Shown: one piece after another, positions 8,050-17,077 of the stretch
How the letters are laid out: every line of letters starts with the position of its first letter
Position numbering within the stretch: the stretch's first letter is position 1
Notes under the pieces: generated by a model
Databases searched by the model: none
What the model was told of the DNA's origin: nothing
The model's input: only the letters and a program-made list of their open reading frames with translations
DNA from: Accumulibacter sp.
Lineage (GTDB): Bacteria > Pseudomonadota > Gammaproteobacteria > Burkholderiales > Rhodocyclaceae
Direction: 5' to 3'
Length of the DNA: 64,000 nucleotides
Assembly: GCA_024235715.1 (NCBI GenBank)
Contig: JACKLW010000007.1
Coordinates: 1-64,000, forward strand
Translations under genes and position numbers: made by a program

Positions 8050-8394
8050 AGTCGCTTCCTTTTCCTGATCAGACCGGAGAATCCTTCGGGCGCGAAGACG
8101 TCGCGGACGAAGGTCAAGGGATCACATGTGCAAGAGCAGCCCGCGAACTGCCGGCAGACCCGGCGCAGACTTCATGCGGTAATCATCTGGCGCCTTTCGT
8201 CGTCGAAACCCTTCCATACGAAGCGGGCGCAATCGCCGCGAGAAGTCATGAACGACCTTGTCATTCTGCCACACGGCGGTGGCGCATGGTTGCGTCATGC
8301 CTGTGACCGCCAACGGCGCGCGTCCTGGCCCTTTGTCCGGCTCGGAAGTTCCTGGCTGGAGCATGGCCGTGCTGCGAAGCCGATGTAAGGGGAG
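8050..8394. other. Intergenic stretch with no supported gene
   Basis: These 345 bases lie between the decarboxylase-like gene and the stop of the FIST-GGDEF gene. Two short frames cross it (8122-8364 minus and 8128-8388 plus), but neither has a ribosome site or a recognisable product. I see no terminator with a T-run. The promoter of the decarboxylase-like gene should lie in its first part. Confidence 0.5.
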
Positions 8395-10188
8395 TCACTT
8401 CGCCGAGATTGTCCGATCCAGGCCGCGCACCTGGTTTCGGCCGCTCTCCTTGGCGAGATAGAGTTGCTCGTCGGCAAGGGACACGATGTCTGCCGAGTCC
8501 GAGGTCTTGTCCAGCGAGACTGTCACGACGCCAAGACTGGCAGTCACGCGGTGGGACGTCGCCGAGGCGCTGTGCTGAATGTTCAGCCGTTCGATGCCCT
8601 GCCTGACCGTGTCGGCCAGGAGCATGGCCCGGGCGTGGGCGATATCGGGAAGGATGACCGCGAATTCCTCGCCGCCATATCTTGCCACCAGGTCCGAGGA
8701 TCGCTGGACCACCTCCCTGAGCACCTGGCCGACACCGCGCAGGCAGTTGTCTCCCATGACGTGGCCATAGGTGTCGTTGTAGCACTTGAAATGGTCGACG
8801 TCGAGCATGATGAGCGACAGCTGGTTGCCCGAGCGCGCGAAAAGCTTGATTTCCAGGGCCAGCCGCTCCTCGAACAGCCTGCGGTTCGCGAGGCCGGTCA
8901 GGAAGTCCTTCTGGGCCAGCCCGGCCAGTTCCCGATTCGTGGTTTCGATTTCGCGGGTGGAGGTTTCCACCAGTCGGTGCAGCACGCGCATGGTCTTGAA
9001 TTGTCGCGACGCCGCCTTCTCTGGTTCCGACCTTGTATCGAGGATCCCTTCCCGCCGGGTCTTTGCGTTGCCCTCTGCGAGACAGAGAACGGTCAGCGTT
9101 TGACTCAGGAACACGGGCTTGCAGTGGGGGCGTCCGAAAAATTCGCCGTAGCTGAAGAAGCCCGTCGAGGGGGCCACGCAGTCGATGGGTGCGAGTTCGA
9201 CAAGTACATCTGCGCCCAGGATCCATTTGCGCGACACGCAGGAGTAGACGAACGCCGTCTCCGCCGGCTGTGCGCTCAATTCCGCGCAGAGCCTTTGCGC
9301 CCCACGGCCTATGAGCCCGGTGTGACAGTGGCCGAAGCGCAGTTGCTCGCCGACGTTGAAGTTGTGGATGTAGTCGATGGATCCGTCCGGGTTGACACCC
9401 GTGGCGTGGATCGCCAGCAGCACTCCATCGCGCTCGATCATCAACGAGAATTCCGCCGCGGATAGCGGAAGACCGTCCGCCACCTCCTTGCCAAGGTAGT
9501 GGCTGTAGATGTCGTAGGGGGTCTGGCCGTCGATGGCGTAGACCCGCGATCCTTCCGCGTGCGTGATGGTCATCTTCTTGCCGATCGGCACCCAGCTGAG
9601 GGTGTAGGCATTGTTGGCAATCAAGTCGGCGCCGGCGATCGAAGCGGCGGCCACGCCTTCGCCGGCGATCCCCTCGTCGGTGAACACCAGGGTCTGGGTA
9701 CCCCTGCCGTTATCGCCGGCTTGCCCGCCCGCGAGGGCGGCCCCGGGCAGTTGCTGGCGAAGCGCATCGAGCAGGGACTGGGCGAAAAGGGTTCGTTTGT
9801 CCTTGATGCCACAGCCGAAGGCAATCACGACTTTGGTGTCTGGCTGCCCGAGGCTGATTCCAAGCGCGCGTCCGGCTGCGGGCAGATCGTCGTTCTGCGC
9901 AACCAGCGAGGAACGTACCCTGGAATTTTCGAAACAGGTGATGCCGAGAACGGTGGAATTGTCGAGCGACTTGCCTTCGAGAATCTCCCCCGCGGTGGTG
10001 GTACCCAGAATGGGCGCACCCGGGAAGCGGGATTTCAGTTGGTCCAGCAATTCCTTGATCCGGTCTTCCTCCAGAATTCCGGAGAACACCTGTATGAGCA
10101 TCCTGTCCGCTGGGTGTGAAAGAATATCCTGCGGGAGCCGGGCCAGATCATGCTCGCTCCGATACAGGATGCTGAGACTCCGAATCAA
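8395..10188 (-). CDS. FIST-domain diguanylate cyclase
   Basis: The protein has 597 residues from the proposed start. The N-terminal half is a FIST_N domain (PILGTTTAGEILEG, ALAGGQAGDNGRGTQTLVF) followed by FIST_C (VYAIDGQTPYDIYSHYLG, HCHTGLIGRGAQRL, VFVYSC-like region), a sensory pair thought to bind small ligands such as amino acids. A short coiled segment leads to a GGDEF domain (about 430-590) with an intact GGEEF active site (RYGGEEFAVILP) and the DVDHFKCYNDTYGH block, so it should make cyclic di-GMP. The frame is open to 10455, but a TTG at 10188 preceded by AAGGAA at good spacing, with a TATACT -10-like box at 10237-10242, is the best start. No membrane segment is seen. Confidence 0.88.
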   Translation of the reverse strand: MIRSLSILYRSEHDLARLPQDILSHPADRMLIQVFSGILEEDRIKELLDQLKSRFPGAPILGTTTAGEILEGKSLDNSTVLGITCFENSRVRSSLVAQNDDLPAAGRALGISLGQPDTKVVIAFGCGIKDKRTLFAQSLLDALRQQLPGAALAGGQAGDNGRGTQTLVFTDEGIAGEGVAAASIAGADLIANNAYTLSWVPIGKKMTITHAEGSRVYAIDGQTPYDIYSHYLGKEVADGLPLSAAEFSLMIERDGVLLAIHATGVNPDGSIDYIHNFNVGEQLRFGHCHTGLIGRGAQRLCAELSAQPAETAFVYSCVSRKWILGADVLVELAPIDCVAPSTGFFSYGEFFGRPHCKPVFLSQTLTVLCLAEGNAKTRREGILDTRSEPEKAASRQFKTMRVLHRLVETSTREIETTNRELAGLAQKDFLTGLANRRLFEERLALEIKLFARSGNQLSLIMLDVDHFKCYNDTYGHVMGDNCLRGVGQVLREVVQRSSDLVARYGGEEFAVILPDIAHARAMLLADTVRQGIERLNIQHSASATSHRVTASLGVVTVSLDKTSDSADIVSLADEQLYLAKESGRNQVRGLDRTISAK

Positions 10189-10479
10189 GACGCGTTCCTT
10201 GTGGAAGTGCAGGACGACAGTCGGTCGTGAGTGCAGAGTATATGGCAGAAGGTATCTCCACTGCCGTAAAAGGGTAAGCTCGTTCAGTCCGTCCGGGTGG
10301 GGCTTGCGGCGATAATCGAGGCGGAGCGCCGGCACGGAAGAAGCCGGCAGTGTGCCCCGAGCATGGTTTCTCGACCCTGGTCGCCGGAAGAGTCCGGTGC
10401 GCGACATGCGCCTCCGGGCGGGGGTTCCGGCGCACCGCGTAGCACGGCCATGCAAGCGGCCAATCGCTGACGGTGCGAG

Positions 10480-11289
10480 CTATCCTCCCTGCTTGTGGCG
10501 ACCCATATACCGTAGGTAAGCGATGACCTCGTCGATTTCCACGGGCGTCAGCTGTGTTGGCGGCATTCTTGCGCGTGCTCGAAATTGACTGGGGTCGTGG
10601 ATCCACTGACGCAGAAAGCCGGTGCTTCGGTATTCGGTGATGTTTTTCGGGATATTCAGCTCGGGGCCGACTTCGCCTCCCTGCAGATTGACAGAGTGGC
10701 ATTTCAGGCATTGCTCGCGAAATACGGCGAAGCCCCTGGAAACCTCGCCGTCGGCGGGAGCGCCGGTGGGCAGGGTCAGCGGGAACTTCTTGGCGAACGA
10801 GATGGCCTCGATGCGGTTCATCTGAAATGGCCAGGAAAAGGTCTTCGGGTCCGAGGTGTTGGCGCTGATGACGATGAATGGCGCCGGGTCGGTCATCGTC
10901 TTCCCGGTGGGAATGGGTGACCATCGTTCTGGAACGCCGTCTTCGCCGTACGCCAGCCGCAGGTCGAGTGTGGCGACGTTGGCGGCGGCGGTGTTGGCCT
11001 CGTAACCGTCCAGGCAATGGAAAACCAGATCTTCGGCGTCACCGGCGTCCATCAGCCTGAGAACATCGGCGAGCGAGAATGTCAGGTAGCGAACGGGTCT
11101 GCCGAGATCCGGATTGACGACTTCGATCTCGCGTGTCTCCAGGCGGCTACGCAAGGCGTCGAGGCTGAGGCTTTGACTGCCGCGTTCACCGTCGACGGTC
11201 AATACCGGGTTGGCGGTTTGCGCAATGACCGATGCACTGATCAGGAGGATCGCGACGGCGACAAGAGATCGGGTAAGGAAAGCGTTCAT
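10480..11289 (-). CDS. Periplasmic cytochrome c with N-terminal SUOX-like (molybdopterin-binding fold) domain
   Basis: The protein has 269 residues. A signal peptide (residues 1-24) is followed by about 150 residues resembling the small sulfite-oxidase-like fold (LTVDGERGSQSLSLDALRS, YLTFSLADVLRLM, FHCLDGYEANT). The C-terminal part is a mono-haem cytochrome c domain: CLKCHS haem site, a later MPP with a candidate ligand Met, and VDEVIAYLRYM-like closing helix. The start at 11289 has a GGAG ribosome site; the frame is open upstream to 11364. It likely carries electrons in the periplasm. Whether the N-terminal domain binds a molybdenum cofactor is unclear. The gene lies 290 bases upstream of the FIST-GGDEF gene on the same strand. 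Confidence 0.82.
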   Translation of the reverse strand: MNAFLTRSLVAVAILLISASVIAQTANPVLTVDGERGSQSLSLDALRSRLETREIEVVNPDLGRPVRYLTFSLADVLRLMDAGDAEDLVFHCLDGYEANTAAANVATLDLRLAYGEDGVPERWSPIPTGKTMTDPAPFIVISANTSDPKTFSWPFQMNRIEAISFAKKFPLTLPTGAPADGEVSRGFAVFREQCLKCHSVNLQGGEVGPELNIPKNITEYRSTGFLRQWIHDPSQFRARARMPPTQLTPVEIDEVIAYLRYMGRHKQGG

Positions 11290-11464
11290 GGAGGCTCCTG
11301 TGTCGTATCGCCTGGGACGAGTCGATGGCATGGCAAGGCGCTGGTGTTCGTTGCGTGGCTCCATGCCTTGTCAAACGGGCGAGAAAGGGGCGAAGCGAAG
11401 GGCGCGAATGCAGGTCAGGAATGCCCTGACCAAAGCCGACTCGCGGTAACGGCACCTTCGGACG

Positions 11465-12033
11465 TCAGGTCGTCGTAATCAACTGCAACAGCTCCGGGGA
11501 TGAAAACACATCCCTGTAGAACGTCAGCTGCTCGCCCTTGAAGTGGCAGCCGCCCCTGTGACCCCGCCTGATCCAGGAACAGCACCCCTTGGCGATCGTC
11601 TCGCTCGTATGGTCATCGATGCAATTCCATTCGAACCATACGATTTCCCCGTGAAACATGACAATGGGCCAGGCCATGCTGGCGCCGGGCTGTGCGATCA
11701 GGGCCCACCAGTGCCGTTCCCTGTCCTGTTGTTCCTCGATGCCGTAATAGGCGCCGTCCTGGCAGAAGTAGACCAGGTCCTTCCTGTACTCCCGGTAAGG
11801 ATATCCCCTCGGCCCTGTCTCAAGGCCTCGCAGTGCGTCGGCCACCACTGCCTGTTCTCCTGTTCGATCTGCGACATCGTATAGTCCTCGCCAATCACGG
11901 GCAGCGACTCTTCCTGCATGTCGTTGATCTTCAGGGCAAGTGCGATCAAGTCGCTTTTCAACGGCTCGGGGACAAGACCGGGTCGCGAATAGTCGGCAGC
12001 GAGGTCATTGTAGTAGCTGGTTCTTTTTTTCAT
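11465..12033 (-). CDS. NTF2/SnoaL-like protein, broken by a single-base frameshift
   Basis: Two overlapping frames read as one protein of about 189 residues. The N-terminal frame (12033 to about 11798, ending in THCEALRQGRGDILT) and the C-terminal frame (REYRKDLVYFCQDGAYYGIEEQ through VFSSPELLQLITTT) join if one C is added in the run near 11791-11793, giving ILTREYRKDLVYF. The C-terminal part (WALIAQPGASMAWPIVMFHG, VWFEWNCIDD, GGCHFKGEQLTFYRDVF) has the look of an NTF2-like/SnoaL-like polyketide-cyclase fold. The function is unknown. It is either a recent pseudogene or a sequencing indel; the rest of the sequence shows no decay, which favours the latter. Confidence 0.65.
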
Positions 12034-12498
12034 GGTGTCTCCGGGTGTTTTGTCAACGGCGCATAGCCAGCTGCCGATCTTTGACGACGGCTCGTTCGGT
12101 TCTGGCCTTCCGGCATTTTATACAAAACGAATAGAGTCCGGTGGGGTCGTCCGGTGGGGTCAGGGGTCGTCCGGTGGGGTCAGGTCTTCACTTGTTCCCT
12201 GTCTCCGATTGCTGCGAGCGAAGCACGAAAAGGCAGTCCGAAGTACCCCGCCTTCCAGACGGACGGGCAACCGTAGAGTACGCGCGCGAGGTGCTTCCAG
12301 TGTTCGGCGACGGGCGTGGCCGACGCGCATCGCAATGTGCCAGGCGATGTCGATGCGGGACTTCGCTGGGGGGCTGCGCTGGTGCCAGTCGGCGGCGCGC
12401 GTGAAGGCTGTCGGCCGCGATCTTCAGCCGCCGCGGTGCCCGTTTTGCGGAGCTTTACCTGAACTCGTGCAGCCGGCAGCCGACAACGCGCGCAGCCG
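12034..12498. other. Intergenic stretch with short tandem repeats, no supported gene
   Basis: These 465 bases lie between the NTF2-like gene and the stop of ychF. They hold three copies of a 13-base unit (see repeat at 12136-12181). Open frames crossing it (for example 12141-12404 plus) have unusual composition and no ribosome site. The repeat followed by GGTCAGGTCTTCA recalls debris seen near REP-associated transposase genes, but no such gene can be read here. Confidence 0.4.
12136..12181 (+). repeat. Three direct copies of a 13-base GTCCGGTGGGGTC unit
   Basis: Copies of gtccggtggggtc lie at 12136-12148, 12149-12161 and 12169-12181. The first two are adjacent and the third is separated by seven bases. 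The copies are identical, so the duplication is recent or maintained. Confidence 0.8.
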
Positions 12499-13590
12499 TC
12501 AGACGTTGAACAGGAAGTTCAGCACATCGCCGTCCTTGACGACGTACTCCTTGCCTTCGGCGCGCATCTTCCCGGCTTCCCTGGCGCCCTGTTCGCCCTT
12601 GCAGGCGATGAAGTCGGCGAGGGCGATGGTCTGGGCGCGGATGAAGCCTCGTTCGAAGTCGGTGTGGATGACACCGGCGGCTTGCGGCGCGGTATCGCCG
12701 ACGTGGATCGTCCACGCGCGGACCTCCTTGACGCCGGCGGTGAAGTAGGTCTGCAGGCCAAGCAGCTGGTAACCGGCACGAATCAGGCGGTGCAGGCCGG
12801 GCTCTTCGAGGCCGAGGTCGGCGAGGAAATCCTGTCTGTCTTCATCGTCGAGATCGGCGAGTTCGGCTTCGATCTTGGCGCAGAGGGCGACCACCGGCGC
12901 ACCTTCCCTGGCGGCATGCGCGCGCAGCGTGTCGAGATGCGGGTTGTTCTCGAAGCCGTCTTCGAGGACGTTGGCGACGTACATCGTTGGTTTGATGGTC
13001 AGCAGGCAGAGGGGTTTGAGCAGCGCTTTCTCGTCGTCGGAAAGCGACAGTGTGCGCGCCGGCTGGCCTTCGTTGAGATGCGGCAGCAGGCGCTCGAGAA
13101 TGGCGACCATGTGCTGCGCATCCTTGTCGCCGGATCTGGCCTTCTTGCCGTCCCGGTTGATGGTCCGCTCGACGGCGGCGAGATCGGCGAGCGCCAGTTC
13201 GGTCATGATCGTTTCGATGTCCGACAGCGGATCGACGCGGCCTGAAACATGGACCACGTTTTCGTCCTCGAAACAGCGCACGACATTGACGATGGCATCG
13301 GTCTCGCGAATGTTGGCCAGGAACTGGTTGCCCAGGCCTTCGCCTTTCGAGGCGCCGGCGACCAGCCCGGCGATATCGACGAACTCGACGGTCGCCGGCT
13401 GGATACGCTGCGGCTTGACGATGGCGGCCAGTTGCGCGAGGCGCGGATCGGGTACTTCGACGATTCCGACGTTGGGCTCGATGGTGCAGAAGGGGTAGTT
13501 CTCGGCGGCGATTCCCGCCTTGGTGAGGGCATTGAAGAGGGTCGATTTGCCGACGTTCGGCAGGCCGACGATACCGCATTTGAGGCTCAT
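12499..13590 (-). CDS. ychF: Redox-regulated ATPase YchF (Obg-like)
   Basis: The protein has 363 residues, full length for the family. Motifs: P-loop [12 protein letters not shown] near the N-terminus, switch [22 protein letters not shown], the YchF-type NVLE in place of NKxD ([11 protein letters not shown]), a helical insert, and the C-terminal TGS domain ending [18 protein letters not shown]. This universally conserved P-loop protein hydrolyses ATP rather than GTP and associates with ribosomes. It follows pth in the same direction with a 10-base gap, a common betaproteobacterial pair. No oddities are seen. Confidence 0.97.
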   Translation of the reverse strand: MSLKCGIVGLPNVGKSTLFNALTKAGIAAENYPFCTIEPNVGIVEVPDPRLAQLAAIVKPQRIQPATVEFVDIAGLVAGASKGEGLGNQFLANIRETDAIVNVVRCFEDENVVHVSGRVDPLSDIETIMTELALADLAAVERTINRDGKKARSGDKDAQHMVAILERLLPHLNEGQPARTLSLSDDEKALLKPLCLLTIKPTMYVANVLEDGFENNPHLDTLRAHAAREGAPVVALCAKIEAELADLDDEDRQDFLADLGLEEPGLHRLIRAGYQLLGLQTYFTAGVKEVRAWTIHVGDTAPQAAGVIHTDFERGFIRAQTIALADFIACKGEQGAREAGKMRAEGKEYVVKDGDVLNFLFNV

Positions 13591-13600
13591 GCTCTGATTC

Positions 13601-14181
13601 CTATGGTGAGACGGTCTTGACGTGCAGTTGCCGTTGCGCGGCCGCGTAGTCGCCGGCGGCCAGATCGGGCCAGGCCAGCAGGCAGCGCTCGATGGCGCGG
13701 TCGATCAGCTCCTGTTCTTCGCGTCGGGGTGCCTTGAGGACGTAACTGATGACTGCGGCGCGTTCGCCGGGTGGCCGATCCCCAGTCGCAGGCGCCAGAA
13801 GTCGGGGCTCGACAAGCGTGCCTGAATATCCTTGAGACCATTGTGCCCGCCATTGCCACCACCCTGCTTGAGGCGGATGCTGCCCGGTTCGAGATCGAGG
13901 TCGTCGTGGACGACCAGCGTCTCGTCGGCGGCGATCCTGTAGAAACGCGCGAGTGCTGCGACTGCCTGGCCGGAAAGGTTCATGAAGGTCATCGGCTGCA
14001 ACAGCCAAAGTTCGCCGTCGCGCGCGACGCGGCCAAGGAACTTCCCCTGCGCTGCCAGCGGTGCGTGCAGGCGGGCGGCAAGCTGGTCAACGAACCAGAA
14101 GCCGACGTTGTGCCGGTTGTCCTGGTACTGGCCGCCGGGGTTGCCGAGGCCGACAATCAGGCGTGGGGGGCGACATGACAT
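13601..14181 (-). CDS. pth: Peptidyl-tRNA hydrolase, frame broken by one missing base
   Basis: Pth cleaves peptidyl-tRNA dropped by ribosomes and is essential. The first frame carries the family signature ([21 protein letters not shown] with the catalytic His, [48 protein letters not shown]) and then runs into ANAPQSSV and stops at 13705. Adding one G near 13770 (CACCCGG to CACCCGGG) continues it as [29 protein letters not shown] to a stop at 13601, giving the normal length of about 193 residues. The protein therefore reads complete apart from a single-base deletion in a short G/C run. I take this as a likely sequencing error. The start [13 protein letters not shown] at 14181 is preferred over 14190. 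Confidence 0.88.
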
Positions 14182-14194
14182 CGATTGCACCGCT

Positions 14195-14241
14195 TAAAAA
14201 GAACAGGCCGCCGTGGGCAGCAAGTGCCTGACGGCGGCCTG
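14195..14241 (-). terminator. Rho-independent terminator after rplY
   Basis: On the minus strand a 10-base perfect stem (CAGGCCGCCG ... CGGCGGCCTG, arms 14232-14241 and 14204-14213) with an 18-base loop is followed by TTCTTTTT. It sits between the rplY stop and the pth start and would end the prs-rplY transcript. Confidence 0.85.
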
Positions 14242-14272
14242 GATCTGGCTGGACGCCTGGCTGGCTGTCTGC

Positions 14273-14917
14273 CTAGTCGTCCTTGTGTTCCTTGTCCACA
14301 TCGGCGGCGGCCTCGATCTCCGCCCCTTCTTCACCTTCTGCCTCCTCCTCGACGACCTTGGGCGCAATGATCGAGACGACGACGAGATCGTCACCGGTGA
14401 CCACCGGCGCGACTTTGTCCGGGAAGACGAGTTCGGAAACGTGGATCGTGTCGCCGAGCGCGAGATCCTTCAGGTCGACCTCGATGAACGCCGGCAGGTG
14501 CTGCGGCAGGCAACTCACTTCGATGTCGTTGAGCGCCGGGGCGACCGCGCCGCCTTCAAGCTTGACGCCGGGGGCAATATCGCCGTTCAGGAAGTGCAGC
14601 GGGATGCGCTGATGGATCGCATGGGTGGCGTCCACACGCAGGAAGTCGCAGTGCAGGACCAGCGGCTTCCACGGGTGTACCTGCGCGTCGCGCAGCAAGG
14701 CTTGCTGGCTCTTGCCGTCGAGCTTGAGCGTCAGCACCGACGAGCGGAATCCTTCCTTGCGCAGGTTGAGGAGGATTTCATTGTGATCGATGTCGATCAT
14801 CAGCGGCTTCCTCGTGCCGCCATAGACGATGGCCGGGACCCTGTTTTCGCGACGCAGGCGGCGGCTCGCTCCGGACCCCTGCAGAGTGCGCTCGCGCGCT
14901 TCGATTTCAAACTTCAT
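14273..14917 (-). CDS. rplY: 50S ribosomal protein L25 with CTC C-terminal domain
   Basis: The protein has 214 residues. The N-terminal 90 residues are the L25 5S rRNA-binding domain (FEIEARERTLQGSGASRRLRREN, RVPAIVYGG). Residues 95-190 are the TL5/CTC beta domain (DFLRVDATHAIHQRIPLHF, INDIEVSCLPQHLPAFI-like region), followed by an acidic tail (EEEAEGEEGAEIEAAADVD). This long form is usual in betaproteobacteria. It follows prs by 78 bases on the same strand and is followed by a strong terminator. Confidence 0.96.
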   Translation of the reverse strand: MKFEIEARERTLQGSGASRRLRRENRVPAIVYGGTRKPLMIDIDHNEILLNLRKEGFRSSVLTLKLDGKSQQALLRDAQVHPWKPLVLHCDFLRVDATHAIHQRIPLHFLNGDIAPGVKLEGGAVAPALNDIEVSCLPQHLPAFIEVDLKDLALGDTIHVSELVFPDKVAPVVTGDDLVVVSIIAPKVVEEEAEGEEGAEIEAAADVDKEHKDD

Positions 14918-14995
14918 GGACTACTCCTGGTTGAAACACAAACCCCGCCCGCGACCAGGCAGGGGTGGAAAAAGCTGTCTGAGGCGCCTGGCGCC

Positions 14996-15946
14996 CTATT
15001 CGATGAACAGCGAGGAAACCGAATCCTCGTTGCTGATCCGGCGAATCGTTTCGGCCATTACTTCGGCGACCGATAGCTGCCGGATGCGTGGCGAGTTCCT
15101 GGCATCCTCACGCAGGGGGATGGTGTCGGTGACGACCAGTTCGTCGAGGTCGGAGGCGTTGATCCGTTCGACGGCCCGGCCGGACAGCACCGGGTGGACG
15201 CAGTAGGAGAGGACCTGTCGGGCGCCGTGTTCCTTGAGCGCGGTGGCCGCCTTGCACAGCGTTCCGGCGGTATCGACGAGGTCGTCCATGATCACGCAGG
15301 TCCGCCCCTGGACTTCGCCGATGATGTTCATGACCTCGGAAACATTGGCTTTCGGCCGCCGCTTGTCGATGATCGCCAGATCGCATTCGAGGCGCTTGGC
15401 CAGCGCCCTTGCGCGAACGACGCCGCCGACGTCGGGCGAGACGACCATCAGGTGATCGAAGTTCTTCTTCCAGACATCGCCGAGCATGATCGGCAGCGAA
15501 TAGATGTTGTCGACCGGGATGTTGAAGAAGCCCTGGATCTGCTCGGTGTGCAGGTCCATGGTCAGCACCCGGTGCACGCCGGCTGCGGTCAGCAGGTCGG
15601 CCACCAACTTGGCGGCGATCGGCACCCGTGCCGAGCGTACGCGGCGATCCTGGCGGGCGTAGCCGAAATACGGGATGGCAGCGGTGATCCGGGCGGCGGA
15701 AGCGCGTTTGAGCGCGTCGGCCATCACCAGCAGTTCCATCAGGTTCTCGTTGGTCGGTGCGCAGGTCGACTGCAGGATGAACACGTCCATGCCGCGGACA
15801 TGCTCCTGGATTTCGACGCTGATCTCTCCGTCGGAGAAGCGGCCAACCTGGGCGCGGCCAAGCGAGATGTTGAGACGCTTGACAACTTCGCTAGCCAACG
15901 CCGGGTTGGCGTTGCCGGTGAAAACCATCAGGCTGTCGTAGGCCAT
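14996..15946 (-). CDS. prs: Ribose-phosphate pyrophosphokinase
   Basis: This enzyme makes PRPP from ribose 5-phosphate and ATP, for purine, pyrimidine, histidine and tryptophan synthesis. It has 316 residues, the normal class I length. The sequence shows the N-terminal [17 protein letters not shown], the [13 protein letters not shown] flexible-loop region, the HxQ-like [26 protein letters not shown] and the PRPP-binding loop [13 protein letters not shown]. It lies between tRNA-Gln and rplY on the same strand, a conserved arrangement in betaproteobacteria. Confidence 0.97.
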   Translation of the reverse strand: MAYDSLMVFTGNANPALASEVVKRLNISLGRAQVGRFSDGEISVEIQEHVRGMDVFILQSTCAPTNENLMELLVMADALKRASAARITAAIPYFGYARQDRRVRSARVPIAAKLVADLLTAAGVHRVLTMDLHTEQIQGFFNIPVDNIYSLPIMLGDVWKKNFDHLMVVSPDVGGVVRARALAKRLECDLAIIDKRRPKANVSEVMNIIGEVQGRTCVIMDDLVDTAGTLCKAATALKEHGARQVLSYCVHPVLSGRAVERINASDLDELVVTDTIPLREDARNSPRIRQLSVAEVMAETIRRISNEDSVSSLFIE

Positions 15947-15993
15947 GGTGCGCTTCCCGAGGCGCCGCGAGGCGGCGCCGTGTAAAGCAAGAC

Positions 15994-16016
15994 GGGCAGG
16001 TAAGGTGGCCTGCCCG
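15994..16016 (-). terminator. Probable terminator or processing hairpin after tRNA-Gln
   Basis: The minus strand reads GGGCAGG, an 8-9 base loop, then CCTGCCC, followed by GTCTTGCTTT. The stem is strong but the T-tract is interrupted, so it may be a weak terminator or a processing site between tRNA-Gln and prs. Confidence 0.5.
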
Positions 16017-16033
16017 CTTTGACAGAAATTGAG

Positions 16034-16110
16034 TGGCTGGGGAAGAAGGATTCGAACCTTCGAATGCCGGAATCAAAATCCGGTGCCTTGACCAACTTGG
16101 CGACTCCCCA
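16034..16110 (-). tRNA. tRNA-Gln (anticodon TTG)
   Basis: This is a 77-base cloverleaf on the minus strand with encoded CCA. The acceptor TGGGGAG pairs with TTCCCCA (one G-U), the anticodon arm CCGGA-TTTTGAT-TCCGG gives anticodon TTG, and the T arm contains GGTTCGAATCC. It sits between ispE and prs, its usual place in this group. Confidence 0.95.
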
Positions 16111-16149
16111 GCTGTCGCTCGCATCGCCTGGCTGGCGAACGAGGCGCGC

Positions 16150-16155
16150 ATTATA
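16150..16155 (-). promoter_or_regulatory. -10 box of the tRNA-Gln promoter
   Basis: A perfect TATAAT on the minus strand lies 40 bases upstream of the tRNA. A TTCTTT about 17 bases further upstream is a weak -35 candidate. It is placed just after the ispE stop codon, so tRNA-Gln has its own promoter. Confidence 0.6.
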
Positions 16156-16216
16156 CCCAGAATCTCTCAGGAAAAGAAGCGCAAAGGCAAATATTCTGTC
16201 GATCCTGCTGGCGGCC

Positions 16217-17077
16217 TCAGCCCGCCAGTTGCAGCAGAGGGTGATGGTCGAGACCGGCAGCCACCCAGCCACGGCAACTGGCGGGCAGTTTCCGAAGTAC
16301 GGTTTCAGCGTCCTGGCGGTGTTCGAACTCGGCGAAAACACAGGCGCCGGAACCGCTCATCCTTGCCGGCGCGAAGGCAGACAGGCAGGCAAGATGCTCG
16401 GCGATCACGGGAAAGCGGGCAGACGCCACGGCCTCCAGGTCATTGCTGCCGAATCCCGGACGCCACTGGCGGGCGTCGATGGGCGGCGAATCGCGCGGCA
16501 GTTCCGGGGCAGCGAAAATGGTCGCCGTGGGAACCTCTACCGGTGGTTCGAGAACGACGTACCAGGAGGGTGGCAGATCGACCACCTGCAGCGCTTCGCC
16601 GACGCCTTCGGCAAAGGCGTTGCGCCCGAAAACGAAGACCGGAACGTCGGCGCCGAGTTCGAGTCCGATTTCCTGCAGTCGCTGGCGTGGCAGGCCAAGT
16701 TGCCAGAGATGGTTGAGTGCCAGCAGGACGGTGGCCGCAGCCGAACTGCCGCCGCCCAGTCCGCCGCCCAGCGGCAGGCGCTTTTCGACGCTGATCTCGA
16801 CGCCCATACGGCAGCCGCTCGCCGCCTGCAGGAGACGCGCGGCGCGCACGGTCAGATCGCTCTCGGCCGGCACGCCCGCAAGCGGTTTCGCCAGGCTTAC
16901 CGAGCCGTCGGCGCGCGGCGAAAAGCGCAAGTGGTCGCCGTGGGCGAGGAAACGAAACAGCGTCTGCAGCAGGTGGTAGCCATCGGCGCGTCTGCCGACG
17001 ACATGCAGGAAGAGGTTGATCTTGGCCGGCGCCGGATAGACGCTCTGCCAATCCCAGGCCTGGCCGACGGCGGTCAT
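16217..17077 (-). CDS. ispE: 4-diphosphocytidyl-2-C-methyl-D-erythritol kinase
   Basis: This GHMP kinase of the MEP isoprenoid pathway has 286 residues from the proposed start. Motifs: APAKINLFLHVVGRRADGYH at the N-terminus, the ATP loop PLGGGLGGGSSAAATVL, and the C-terminal ARMSGSGACVF. The start at 17077 (MTAVGQAWDW) overlaps the lolB stop as ATGA, which implies translational coupling. The open frame extends to 17137 without support. It is followed by the tRNA-Gln promoter. Confidence 0.96.
   Translation of the reverse strand: MTAVGQAWDWQSVYPAPAKINLFLHVVGRRADGYHLLQTLFRFLAHGDHLRFSPRADGSVSLAKPLAGVPAESDLTVRAARLLQAASGCRMGVEISVEKRLPLGGGLGGGSSAAATVLLALNHLWQLGLPRQRLQEIGLELGADVPVFVFGRNAFAEGVGEALQVVDLPPSWYVVLEPPVEVPTATIFAAPELPRDSPPIDARQWRPGFGSNDLEAVASARFPVIAEHLACLSAFAPARMSGSGACVFAEFEHRQDAETVLRKLPASCRGWVAAGLDHHPLLQLAG

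Noticed and set aside
8122-8364. 80-codon minus-strand frame between the decarboxylase-like and cyclase genes
   Set aside because: No ribosome site, random-looking translation, no membrane or domain pattern.
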